A stretch of 64,000 bases of DNA, taken from assembly GCF_003385115.1 (NCBI RefSeq), contig NZ_QUNI01000002.1:186001-250000 (forward strand), read 5' to 3'. The notes under the pieces were generated by a model. It was not told where the DNA came from. It was given only the letters and a program-made list of their open reading frames with translations, and searched no databases. Positions 44,903-53,568 of the stretch are shown here, in pieces. The translations under genes and the position numbers were made by a program. The stretch's first letter is position 1. Each line of letters starts with the position of its first letter. Origin of the DNA: Flavobacterium aquicola. Lineage in GTDB: Bacteria; Bacteroidota; Bacteroidia; Flavobacteriales; Flavobacteriaceae.

Positions 44903-46189
44903 CTAATTTATGTTTAGTGTAATATTATATCTCACCATTAGACCGTTATGTACCAAAGCCATTGAGACAACATAGGTATCGCCCGATACTGTTGAATTTG
45001 GAAATTGGCCCACATTGAATATACCATCGGGGGCATATTCTACATATACCAGCGAATTATCATTGTAGCCCTCTGCATTACCGTTTTTGCTAAACCAAAA
45101 GCCAGGAGGATTTGCCGTATAACCTTTTATTAGAGTTCTATCGTCTTTATTGATACCATAAAAAACAATATTGCTTTTTAAATCGGCTTCTGTAGTTTTT
45201 AACAGCTGTGCTGCCTGAGCTAAATCTATAGTAACCTGATAACCCGAATAATCATTAGTAGGCGGCTGATTTGTCACTAACTCAAAAACTCCCTCATAAA
45301 CTGGTTTTGTAGAATGGAAACTCAGATCCAGATAAATTGCAGTATCTGGTGCAAAAGCATATTCACCTGATGAAAAATCCAATGGCAGCATATACGAATC
45401 TGTACTTTCTGTATTGATCACTTTTGGATCGAGCAGATAGGTTATTGTTAATTCATGCTTGCTTTCGTCAGCCACTATCGATTGAAAACTATAGCTGCCT
45501 GCTGGAAAACTCACATAATTGGTATTATTAGCTGTATTATAAGCTGCTACTTTACTTGGATTCGCAGTAAAGATTACTTTGGAAATATCCAGATTATCAA
45601 AATCATATTTAGCCAAAATTTTCAAAACTGGTTTAGCTACTGTATCATCAATAGTATATTTCAGTACATTTTTGTCGAAAATAACAGTCGGTTTTGATAT
45701 AGCTACATGTACCAGAGCCTGAGTACCTACTTCGCTGTTAACTGTCTCACCGCTGTTTGACTGCAGTTTTATTGGAATCACATAATTTGCAGAAGCTTCT
45801 AAACCTAACTCATCTACAATTTTTTTAATATTAAAAACAATCGGCAAAGTAGTTTCGACTGCTTTAAGTTCTAATGACTTGGTTAGCGTATAGTAAGCTT
45901 CCGGAAGTATTTTATAATTGCTTTCCTGAAAACTATTGTAGTCTTTTAAAAGCTGTTCGTCAATTTTTAAAGTTACGTTCAGAGGCTGATCATCTTTGTT
46001 GATTATTTTCAGCGAATAGCTAAATTCCTCATCTACTGTTGACATTTTTGCTGCCTGAAATCCATAGGTCTCAAAATACAGATCAGCATTAAAACTCGTC
46101 CTTTCATTTAAACTTTCATCTTCCGAGTCGTTACAGGACACGAATAACCCAGAAAGTAATACGCATGTATATAAAATTAATTTTTTCAT
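44903..46189 (-). CDS. DUF1735/DUF4361-like surface lipoprotein of a SusCD cassette
   Basis: 428 residues with a lipoprotein signal (LLSGLFVSCNDS). Two similar beta-sandwich halves: residues about 30-165 (ADLYFETYGFQAAKM..., VIPIKLQSNSGETVN) and 165-280 (VTFTANPSKVAAYNTANNTNYVSFP style repeats, MLPLDFSSGEYAF), the DUF1735 (BT_3987-like) pattern. A C-terminal domain of about 130 residues (YEGVFELVTNQPPTNDYSG) resembles DUF4361. Such lipoproteins are surface glycan-binding or accessory proteins in SusCD loci. Last gene of the unit. Family names are from pattern recognition. Confidence 0.75.
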   Translation of the reverse strand: MKKLILYTCVLLSGLFVSCNDSEDESLNERTSFNADLYFETYGFQAAKMSTVDEEFSYSLKIINKDDQPLNVTLKIDEQLLKDYNSFQESNYKILPEAYYTLTKSLELKAVETTLPIVFNIKKIVDELGLEASANYVIPIKLQSNSGETVNSEVGTQALVHVAISKPTVIFDKNVLKYTIDDTVAKPVLKILAKYDFDNLDISKVIFTANPSKVAAYNTANNTNYVSFPAGSYSFQSIVADESKHELTITYLLDPKVINTESTDSYMLPLDFSSGEYAFAPDTAIYLDLSFHSTKPVYEGVFELVTNQPPTNDYSGYQVTIDLAQAAQLLKTTEADLKSNIVFYGINKDDRTLIKGYTANPPGFWFSKNGNAEGYNDNSLVYVEYAPDGIFNVGQFPNSTVSGDTYVVSMALVHNGLMVRYNITLNIN

Positions 46190-46205
46190 CTCAATTATAT
46201 TTAAA

Positions 46206-47198
46206 TTATTTTCTGGTTAGTTTATGCAAGTGCACTGTTATATTATATGTCCCCTGTGCATGAAAACGAAAAGCAAAAGCTACCTGTATATTTACATTGT
46301 ACTCATTAAGATGCCCTTTTGGAATTTTAAAATAGGAAAGAGCATCACCGCCTTGATCCCACATTTGTCCTTCAACAACAACAACATTAAAATAAGGAAA
46401 TGTAAAACCAATTAAACCCGGCATCTGATGTTCAATCGCTGTATCTGTCAGAACAGGTTTAAAATAAGGATCCCAGTTATTTAACCAAGGCCATGTTGGC
46501 AACCATCTGCTAATCTCGCCTGCTTTTGGGTTAAAAGCGACTCCATTTTTATCAACGAATTTATAAATACATTTCGTTTCCTCTTGAGTGCCAGGAACAT
46601 AATCTACATCTACTGTTATGTTTTCATCATCTGTATTATTCAGGGTAGAACCATCAGAATAATCTCTAACCCTTTTAAAAACTAATGAATAAGGTGCTCC
46701 GGTAGAATTTGTTAAAACAATTTTAGCAGCATCTTCTATGGTTTTCTCTCCTTTTGTATTACTTACCTTCAAATCTATTGAATAAGTACCTCCCGGCAGA
46801 TAAGTCGTTGCCGGAGTAAACTCCATGCGTCCTCCGATAGGATTTATTCTAAATGGCTGCACAATACTGTCTTTAAATCTGGAATTAAGCAAAGCCATAG
46901 TAGAATCCAGATAAGTCACCGGCTGGTCATATACCTTAATATTCTGAGGTTTCTTAAAAACTTCGGTTACATCTTTTCCTTCTGAATCTTTTACTTTTAA
47001 AAGCTCAACATTTAGAGGAGACGAAGAACCATTAGCTACAATGGGAGAAGAATAAGTAGTTTTTCCTCTTTCTACATAATAGATACTATTATTGTAAAAA
47101 ATATTATCGCTTAAATAACCTATTTCCGGTTTTTCGCAGGCTACAGCAAGTAATAGTATTCCTGCTACTGTTGCTGCTCTAATTATATTTTTTCTCAT
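46206..47198 (-). CDS. DUF5007-like surface lipoprotein
   Basis: 330 residues with a lipoprotein signal (GILLLAVACEKPEIGYLS). The N-terminal half is beta-rich with FRINPIGGRMEFTPATTYLPGGTYSIDLKVSN. The C-terminal half has WLPTWPWLNNWDPYFKPVLTDT, an aromatic-rich stretch that could bind glycan. It resembles the DUF5007 proteins that sit between fasciclin and DUF1735 lipoproteins in SusCD cassettes (from memory, moderate certainty). No catalytic motif is seen; probably surface binding. Confidence 0.65.
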   Translation of the reverse strand: MRKNIIRAATVAGILLLAVACEKPEIGYLSDNIFYNNSIYYVERGKTTYSSPIVANGSSSPLNVELLKVKDSEGKDVTEVFKKPQNIKVYDQPVTYLDSTMALLNSRFKDSIVQPFRINPIGGRMEFTPATTYLPGGTYSIDLKVSNTKGEKTIEDAAKIVLTNSTGAPYSLVFKRVRDYSDGSTLNNTDDENITVDVDYVPGTQEETKCIYKFVDKNGVAFNPKAGEISRWLPTWPWLNNWDPYFKPVLTDTAIEHQMPGLIGFTFPYFNVVVVEGQMWDQGGDALSYFKIPKGHLNEYNVNIQVAFAFRFHAQGTYNITVHLHKLTRK

Positions 47199-47216
47199 AA
47201 TTATTTTACTTTAAAA

Positions 47217-47873
47217 TTAATTTCCCAGTCCTTTTGAAAAAAGATTAAAAACATGTGTATTATTCAGCACATGAAGCACTGTTCCTTTGCCATTTTGGGT
47301 TAAAATATCTGTCGTCTGGCATACTTCATTTAATTTACCTTCCTTGCAGTAATACAGAAAATAAACCGGAGCATCACTATGCTGGTAGTACACATTATCC
47401 AGCGTTTTTATTTTTTTCACTGTAATTAAAGTATCTGCCTGAGTTTTATATTCCTTACCTGCAGTAGTTGCTGTATTCAATTCTATTTTTTCATTAAATA
47501 CATACTGCAGAATACTATGAGAAGTTACCTCTGGATCATTTAATAAATCATCCAATGTATATTTAGCCTCATCAGAACCCGTGCTTGCCTGAAGGGAATC
47601 TGTTTTAATCTTTAGAAAACGTCTTATGCTGTAATCATTAGGCGCAAAGAAAGCCCCTGATGAATTTATGGTTTCTTTCAGATTGTAATGATCTACCAGC
47701 GTAATAAGAGTATCAAACATCTTATACTTATGTGCCTTTAGATAATCATAGGCTGTTAATTCGGTCTCAGCTTTAGCTACTCCGCTGTCGGTTAAATAGT
47801 CATCTTTTGTACAAGCGGTAATACTCATAAAAAGGATTAAAACTATTATGCTGTTTTTTAAAAATAAATTCAT
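47217..47873 (-). CDS. Fasciclin (FAS1) domain lipoprotein
   Basis: 218 residues with a lipoprotein signal (FMSITACTKDDY). A single FAS1-type domain: AYDYLKAHKYKMFDTLITLVDHYNL, SGAFFAPNDYSIRRFL (the FAPND motif), SHSILQYVFNEKIEL and a C-terminal TVLHVLNNTHVFNLF. FAS1 domains mediate adhesion and binding. In SusCD cassettes they are accessory surface proteins of unknown ligand. Third gene of the unit. Confidence 0.85.
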   Translation of the reverse strand: MNLFLKNSIIVLILFMSITACTKDDYLTDSGVAKAETELTAYDYLKAHKYKMFDTLITLVDHYNLKETINSSGAFFAPNDYSIRRFLKIKTDSLQASTGSDEAKYTLDDLLNDPEVTSHSILQYVFNEKIELNTATTAGKEYKTQADTLITVKKIKTLDNVYYQHSDAPVYFLYYCKEGKLNEVCQTTDILTQNGKGTVLHVLNNTHVFNLFSKGLGN

Positions 47874-47910
47874 ACTTGCTGTTTTTATATATTTATTTAT
47901 AATGATCTTG

Positions 47911-49425
47911 TTATTGCGCCTCTGATTTCCAATATTCGGTTTGAGTAAACAGTATATTAGTCTCTATAAGTGTTGGCTGTATTGGCCAATAGCTCTTTCC
48001 GTTTTCGAACTGGCTAGGTGTTATTTTATTAGAACTTGAATCTCCAAATTTATACACCTTCTTTTCGCGGGCCAAACGTACTAAATCATAAAAACGGTGT
48101 CCTTCCATAAACAGTTCTCTGCCGCGTTCCTGAATAACTGCCTCAAATAATTTATCATTTGCTGCGTTCGATTCTTCCAGACCAGCCTTTTCACGAATAC
48201 TGTTTAATGTTGTTCTGGCTTCAGTATATTTGCCTTGTGCTGCCTGTGCTTCTGCCTGCAGTAAAGCAATATCTGCTAAACGAAAAACCACTATATTATT
48301 AATACTCAAAGGCGACGTAGGACTAGCATACATAACTTTGGAATATTTCAGCAGAATAGGCCAATCGCTTGAAAACTCAGCAAAACCTTTTGTTCTCCTT
48401 AAATCATTAGGATTGTCAAAGAGAGTCTGTTTTAATGTTGTTAGATCATATTGCCAGATTGTTTCTTTTTCATTCAGACGTGTTTTCAAATATTCTCCTC
48501 TAAGCAAATAGTTAGTAAGACTCTGACCGTTTCCTGCCTGAGCTTCTTTTTCTGAATTTTGAGCAATTTCAAATATGGATTCTCTGGACTGACCGCTGAA
48601 AATGTCTATGTAATTATTACGGTCTATATAGCTGTAAAAATTACTGTTGATAACATTGCCCGCAGCGGCTTCACATGCAGCATAATTACCAGACCAAGCC
48701 TGAATATGCGCAAGCAGTGCCCAAGCAGCACCAGCATTGGCACGAACAACTTTATCAGTATCAACATTATAATCCCATGCAAGATGTTTTATAGCCTGCT
48801 GGCAATCTTCGGTAGCTTTAATCAGTACTTTGGCGACATCTTCCCGTTTATAATTTTTTATATCAACGACATCGGGATCGGAGCTGTCAATAATCGGCAC
48901 ATTCCCCCAGACACGAGCCATATAAAAATAGGAAAAGGCTTTTATAAAATAGGCTTCACCAATATATTGATTATACTGGCTTTCGTATTCCGTAAATTCT
49001 TCTTTCGGAATTTCAGGAATGTGTTTGAGACACAAATCGGCTTGCTTTATAGCAGAATAAAATATTGAAAAATCTCTTACTTTATACATTGGTTTCCAAT
49101 TGTCAGTCACTGCAACAGATATTCCTAATTTAAATTTCATGATGTCTGTAAAATCGCTTCTCAGCTCTTTTTCGGTCGAAAAATAATCGGTTCCAAGATC
49201 TCCATGTGCATAGTATGATAATCCTGAATTCAACGCTTTTCTTAATTGCGAATAACCTCCTGCAACTGCTGCATTAGCATCCTCACCATTTCTCCAAAAA
49301 GTAACATTAGAGGGCTGGCTAATTGGCTGTTCGTTCAAATAGTCAGAACAGGAATTCAGGAATACAACGACAAAACACAAGCTTAGTAATTGTACTGTAT
49401 ATTTAATTTTATAATCTGTTTTCAT
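47911..49425 (-). CDS. SusD/RagB family lipoprotein (second pair)
   Basis: 504 residues from the start at 49425 (MKTDYKIKYTVQLLSLCFVVVFLNSCSDYLNEQ, lipobox LNSC). The frame is open further upstream into susC, but that part does not look like protein and precedes the signal peptide. SusD features: DANAAVAGGYSQLRKAL, AYFIKAFSYFYMARVWGNVPII (TPR), RLADIALLQAEAQAAQGKY and the C-terminal RELFMEGHRFYDLVRL / YWPIQPTLIETN. 19 bp after SusC2. Confidence 0.95.
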   Translation of the reverse strand: MKTDYKIKYTVQLLSLCFVVVFLNSCSDYLNEQPISQPSNVTFWRNGEDANAAVAGGYSQLRKALNSGLSYYAHGDLGTDYFSTEKELRSDFTDIMKFKLGISVAVTDNWKPMYKVRDFSIFYSAIKQADLCLKHIPEIPKEEFTEYESQYNQYIGEAYFIKAFSYFYMARVWGNVPIIDSSDPDVVDIKNYKREDVAKVLIKATEDCQQAIKHLAWDYNVDTDKVVRANAGAAWALLAHIQAWSGNYAACEAAAGNVINSNFYSYIDRNNYIDIFSGQSRESIFEIAQNSEKEAQAGNGQSLTNYLLRGEYLKTRLNEKETIWQYDLTTLKQTLFDNPNDLRRTKGFAEFSSDWPILLKYSKVMYASPTSPLSINNIVVFRLADIALLQAEAQAAQGKYTEARTTLNSIREKAGLEESNAANDKLFEAVIQERGRELFMEGHRFYDLVRLAREKKVYKFGDSSSNKITPSQFENGKSYWPIQPTLIETNILFTQTEYWKSEAQ

Positions 49426-49444
49426 CTTTTGATTTTTTTGATTT

Positions 49445-52400
49445 TTAGAAAGTAGCTGATAATCCAACAGTGAACTTAATTGCCAATGGATAATTGTTCC
49501 CTGTAGAAAATCCATCTGCACCAACAGCCTCTGGATCAGGTAATGTTGATTTTGTGAATAATGCCACATTATCTGCCATTCCATAAAACTGTAATGCACT
49601 CAATCCCATTTTTTTACCAAAACTTTCCGGCACATTATAACCCAATCTTATATTTTTTATCCTAAAAAAACTTCCGTCTTCAATAAATTGAGAATTAGCG
49701 ATATGGAAACGGTCTACTCTGCTATTATTATCAAGCAATGTTCCAAATTCAGCATCAGTATCACCAGGTCCCTGATAATAATTCAGATCTTGAATAATAC
49801 CAACTGTTGATCGTAACCCCCAAGCCGCCCAAGGAACGTCAGATCTTGATCCGTTAAGTCTGTCGGAAACATAACCATTCCATATTTTGCGTCCATATAC
49901 AAAGTTGCAAAATATTGACATAGACCAGTTTTTATAACGGAAATCATTAATGATACCTCCTATTGCTTCTGGGTTAGGGCTGCCTGCATACTTTTTGTCC
50001 AGACCATCAATTATAAAATCCCCGTTTTGATCTACATATTTAGGATCTCCAGCTCTAATTGTTTGTCCGTCAAATTTCATTTTCTGACCTGTTAAAGGAT
50101 CTGTCGGCACTTCAGCATCAGATGCATAAACTCCTTGTGTATCCCATACTCTGTAATTAAATAACGGCATACCTTTCGTCAGTGTATATTGCAGCCATGG
50201 ATCACCAACTGTCAGATCTTTACCGCCATCTGGCAGTCTGGTTACATAATTATCATTGAAAGCAATGTTAAACGATGTGTTCCATTTAAAATTGGAATTG
50301 TTTCCTAAATTGACTGTCGAGATTGTAAACTCATACCCTGTATTTCTGATATCTACAGCATTACCACTGTAAAATTTATACCCTGAGGTTGCTGGTGCCA
50401 CCATATTAGAATAGAAAACATCCTGAGAATCACGTGCATACCAATCGGCGTTGATTTGTATACGATTATTAAACATATTTAAATCTACACCAATATTAAC
50501 CTGCGGATATTTCTCCCAGGTTACATCTTTGGATCCTGCAAAGTCACCATAATTTTGAACTACAACCGGCACACCATTGTATGTTGTTGCCTGAGCGGGA
50601 TTATTTTGACCAAAAGAGGAGCCGTCGTAACTGGCATTTCCTGTATAGATATTATATTGAGCATAATAACTGGCTGGGTCATTACCTGTTACTCCATAAC
50701 TGCCTCTGAATTTCAGAAAATTAACAACCTCTTTAACAGGTTCAAAAAAAGCTTCTTCGGAAACCAGCCAGCCAGTAGCCGCCGAATAAAAATCAGTCCA
50801 GCGTTTGCTTGTATTATATCTTGATGATCCATCTCTTCTGTAACTGCTAGAGAATAGATATTTCTCTTTAAAATCATAACTAAAACGGCCAAATATACCC
50901 ATTCTAGTCTTGGTTTCCAGATAAGAATTACCACTCAAATCTGCTCCTGGAGAAATATTGTAAACAGTACTTCCCAAAATACCCTGCCCGCGTAAATAAG
51001 AGCTTTTGTTCTCTTGTGATGACACTTGATGTCCTAATATAGCAGAAAAATGATGCTGATCATTTAAGCTTTTCGTGTAGGTCAAATAATTTTCCAGTTC
51101 TTTTATATCCGTTATATAATTCTCACTTACTGCCGCATCTTTATCCGCTTCGTAGATATCTGTACTTTGAAATTGGTCCCGCCTGTTTTCAGAATAATTA
51201 AATGAAAATGAGCTGGTGAATAAAAAATCTTTTGAAAGATTAATATTCAGCCTCGCATTGGACAAAAGTCCCAGTCTCTTATCCTCATCCAAATTTCCCG
51301 CCTGCCCTTGATATGATTTTCTTTGTTTATCTGTAAGATTCCAAAAAGAACTTGGAAATTCCCATGTACTAAACGGAAATGTTTGTCCATTTCCAAATCC
51401 ATGATCTGTATCCATATAGGATGGCATCATATTTACAGTAAAATTTATTTTATCACTAAGGTATAAAGACAAAAACAAGGTTGGTGAAAATCTTTTTAAT
51501 CTGTAACCAATAATAACACCTGTTTCATCATAATACCCAAGAGAAACTTTATACTGGTTTTTCCCAAAGGCACCACTGACACTGGCATCAACATTACTGA
51601 TTTTTGCATTCTGTATAAAAAGTTCCTGCCAGTCTGTATTGTTATTAAAAGATACATTCAAACTGTCCGTCAAGGCCATATTGAAATTTTGATCTAGATC
51701 TTTGTAATTTCTGCTGATCGCATCTAATTTAAGCTGACGCTCCATTCTTCCTACAGTTACTTTTCTCAACGAAGGTTTCAGACCAATTCCTGCATAAGCA
51801 TTTACTCTAAAAGTAGGTCTCTGATTTTTAGATCCCGCCTTTGTTTTGATCAAAATAACACCGTTTGCTCCTCTGGAACCATAAATTGCCGATGCCGAAG
51901 CATCCTTTAAAACATCAACCGATTCAATTTCGTTAGGGTTAAGTGAGGCAAGCGGATTATTCCCATAAGAACTTGGCATATCATTTATATCGTAAATTAT
52001 ACCATCTACAACATAAAGCGGATAACTGACACCTCCCAGACCCACACTATTGGATCCTCTAATATTAGTAACGGTTCTAGCCCCAGGTTCTCCAGATGTA
52101 CTTAAAGAGGTAAGACCCGCTACTTTCCCTGCCAATATCTGGTCAATCGAAGCATAAGGAACATTCTCGATATCTTTAGCTTTTACAGTAGTCATGGCAC
52201 CTGTAACCGTTTTCTTCTGTACACTCTGATATCCTATAAGCACAACTTCTTTAAGGCTTTCTGCTTGATCGGACATAACAACACTGATTTCAGTTTTACC
52301 ATTAATTTCGACCTCTTGATCTTTCATGCTGAGAAAAGAGAAAACTAATACATTCTTTTTTTCAGGAACATCAATACTAAAATCACCATTTTTATCGGTT

Positions 52401-52621
52401 ACAGTACCTCTGGAGGTACCTTTGACAATAACATTAACACCAGATAACGGGGTGCCAATTTCATTCATAACTTTCCCTGATACAATTTTGTCCTGAACTT
52501 GTTCCAATGGTACAGTAAATGTTTCGGCCCTAATAATACCAACTTTAAATAGCGACATTATGCATAGGAGTAAAATTGTTTTTGAAAGTGTGACAGTTTT
52601 ACTTTCTTCAGTTTTCTTCAT
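49445..52621 (-). CDS. SusC/RagA family TonB-dependent transporter (second pair)
   Basis: 1058 residues with an N-terminal signal. CarboxypepD_reg-like domain at about 45-120 (VMNEIGTPLSGVNVIVKGTSRG), TonB-box-like EVVLIGYQSVQ, plug domain with VYVVDGIIYDINDMPSSYGNNPLASLNPNEIESVDVLKDASASAIYGSRGANG (shown as the characteristic region, about 200-250) and a barrel ending in GLSATF. First gene of its unit with an unusually long leader (about 450 nt) from the -7 element of operator C. Confidence 0.95.
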   Translation of the reverse strand: MKKTEESKTVTLSKTILLLCIMSLFKVGIIRAETFTVPLEQVQDKIVSGKVMNEIGTPLSGVNVIVKGTSRGTVTDKNGDFSIDVPEKKNVLVFSFLSMKDQEVEINGKTEISVVMSDQAESLKEVVLIGYQSVQKKTVTGAMTTVKAKDIENVPYASIDQILAGKVAGLTSLSTSGEPGARTVTNIRGSNSVGLGGVSYPLYVVDGIIYDINDMPSSYGNNPLASLNPNEIESVDVLKDASASAIYGSRGANGVILIKTKAGSKNQRPTFRVNAYAGIGLKPSLRKVTVGRMERQLKLDAISRNYKDLDQNFNMALTDSLNVSFNNNTDWQELFIQNAKISNVDASVSGAFGKNQYKVSLGYYDETGVIIGYRLKRFSPTLFLSLYLSDKINFTVNMMPSYMDTDHGFGNGQTFPFSTWEFPSSFWNLTDKQRKSYQGQAGNLDEDKRLGLLSNARLNINLSKDFLFTSSFSFNYSENRRDQFQSTDIYEADKDAAVSENYITDIKELENYLTYTKSLNDQHHFSAILGHQVSSQENKSSYLRGQGILGSTVYNISPGADLSGNSYLETKTRMGIFGRFSYDFKEKYLFSSSYRRDGSSRYNTSKRWTDFYSAATGWLVSEEAFFEPVKEVVNFLKFRGSYGVTGNDPASYYAQYNIYTGNASYDGSSFGQNNPAQATTYNGVPVVVQNYGDFAGSKDVTWEKYPQVNIGVDLNMFNNRIQINADWYARDSQDVFYSNMVAPATSGYKFYSGNAVDIRNTGYEFTISTVNLGNNSNFKWNTSFNIAFNDNYVTRLPDGGKDLTVGDPWLQYTLTKGMPLFNYRVWDTQGVYASDAEVPTDPLTGQKMKFDGQTIRAGDPKYVDQNGDFIIDGLDKKYAGSPNPEAIGGIINDFRYKNWSMSIFCNFVYGRKIWNGYVSDRLNGSRSDVPWAAWGLRSTVGIIQDLNYYQGPGDTDAEFGTLLDNNSRVDRFHIANSQFIEDGSFFRIKNIRLGYNVPESFGKKMGLSALQFYGMADNVALFTKSTLPDPEAVGADGFSTGNNYPLAIKFTVGLSATF

Positions 52622-53081
52622 AATTTACAGAGCTTATTTAGTTAAATTAATTTTTAGTTAATAATTCAGATTTTCGAGGTAAAATCAAAAAGCTGTCTTT
52701 TTGATTTTTTAGCTTCAAAAAAATATTAACATCGGTTTAAAATTTATTCCAGACTGAATCCATAATCACCGCAGAATATATGATTCACTGCAGTCTTAAA
52801 AACAGAAATAAATAGTAAATAAAGGAATCGGGATTAATTAAAAAGGCGCTGCCTATTAACGGATGAAGCGTAATTCTTTGCAGTTTTCATGATTTTTAAT
52901 TTTTTGGTTAGTTAGATTATTTTTTTGTTAAAAAATAAAATTTTAAAAACCTGTTTTTTAGTGATTCGCACTATCAAAAACAGAATTAACAATAAGCTAA
53001 TTATAAATCGACATAATCTGATATACGTTCAATTATTGACAAATAATTAACAAATTTTATTTAATATTTTTTTAACATTTG
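52622..53081 (-). other. Long 5' leader of the SusC2 unit
   Basis: If the -7 element at 53089-53082 is used, about 450 nt of RNA precede the SusC2 ATG, against about 70 nt for SusC1. The leader is AT-rich and contains a small ORF at 52834-52890. A TTTTTAG/CTAAAAA-type AT stem near 52691-52725 is weak. Nothing else is recognised. Confidence 0.5.
52834..52890 (-). CDS. Possible 18-residue leader ORF
   Basis: On the minus strand ATG at 52890 opens MKTAKNYASSVNRQRLFN and stops at TAA (52836-52834). It is preceded by aaccaaaaaattaaaaatc, an A-rich start context like those of the verified genes here. The composition is basic and polar and the stretch is less AT-rich than the DNA around it, which hints at selection. 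No family recognised; it may be a regulatory leader peptide or chance. Confidence 0.35.
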   Translation of the reverse strand: MKTAKNYASSVNRQRLFN

Positions 53082-53146
53082 TAAATTTATAAGTCTTTAT
53101 AAAAGTTAAACAACGATATTTTATCCGAACCGAATACTATATTATC
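53082..53146 (-). promoter_or_regulatory. Operator/promoter C (SusC2 unit)
   Basis: On the minus strand GATAA (53146-53142), 16 bp (TATAGTATTCGGTTCG) and GATAA (53125-53121) are followed after 31 bp by TAAATTTA (53089-53082). Similarity to operator B continues outside the half-sites (acaac-N-atattttatcc on the plus strand and a shared AT-rich flank). Confidence 0.82.
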
Positions 53147-53500
53147 TTATTTAAAATATTTATAAGTCGATTCTCCACAATTTCCTACAATGGAATTTTA
53201 TGCTCTATATTTCAGTTTTTTAAATTGATTTTACGATAACTTTAAAAGGACATTTTCCAAGACATATTTGTCTGCTATCATCTATAAAAAAATAAGCAGC
53301 TGTTTTGAAAATACGGCATACTTTTCTAAACAAAATTCAATTACCTGCTTCTCAGGCAAATCACCAAAAGCATTTAGATGTGCGAGGAAAAGGCAAAGGC
53401 TCAGAAAAAGTTTCCAAAACAAGACAATTAAACATTCAGATTAATATATGTCTTAATCGTGATCAGCCCTGCTGCCTCAAATCTGGAGTATATAGAAATA
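53147..53500. other. Non-coding gap between operator C and the AraC terminator
   Basis: No gene is supported here. A 66-codon frame at 53305-53505 begins with TTG, has no start context and no recognisable protein features. I see no further motif. Confidence 0.5.
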
Positions 53501-53503
53501 AGT

Positions 53504-53540
53504 AATCCCAAAAACACATAATGGTTTTTGGGATTTTTTA
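53504..53540 (+). terminator. Terminator-like hairpin downstream of the second AraC gene
   Basis: AATCCCAAAAAC (53504-53515) pairs with GTTTTTGGGATT (53524-53535) with an 8-nt loop, and a T-run follows on the plus strand. The AraC gene ends at 53569 on the other strand, so the hairpin lies just after its stop, but the T-run is better placed for rightward transcription. Confidence 0.7.
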
Positions 53541-53568
53541 TATAAAGATGTATGGTCTTTTTCTTAGA

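Noticed and set aside
49426..49599. Upstream start for the second SusD overlapping SusC2
   Set aside because: The extension is the shadow of the susC 3' end; the lipoprotein signal begins at 49425.
4434..52621. Collagen or gelatin as the hydroxyproline source
   Set aside because: Not excluded for growth, but collagen would not explain GH127, GH146, GH43 and GH97 under the same operator; no collagenase (M9) is present.
53305..53505. 66-codon frame on the plus strand
   Set aside because: Starts with TTG, has no start context, no signal or domain, and overlaps the AraC-side hairpin region at its end.
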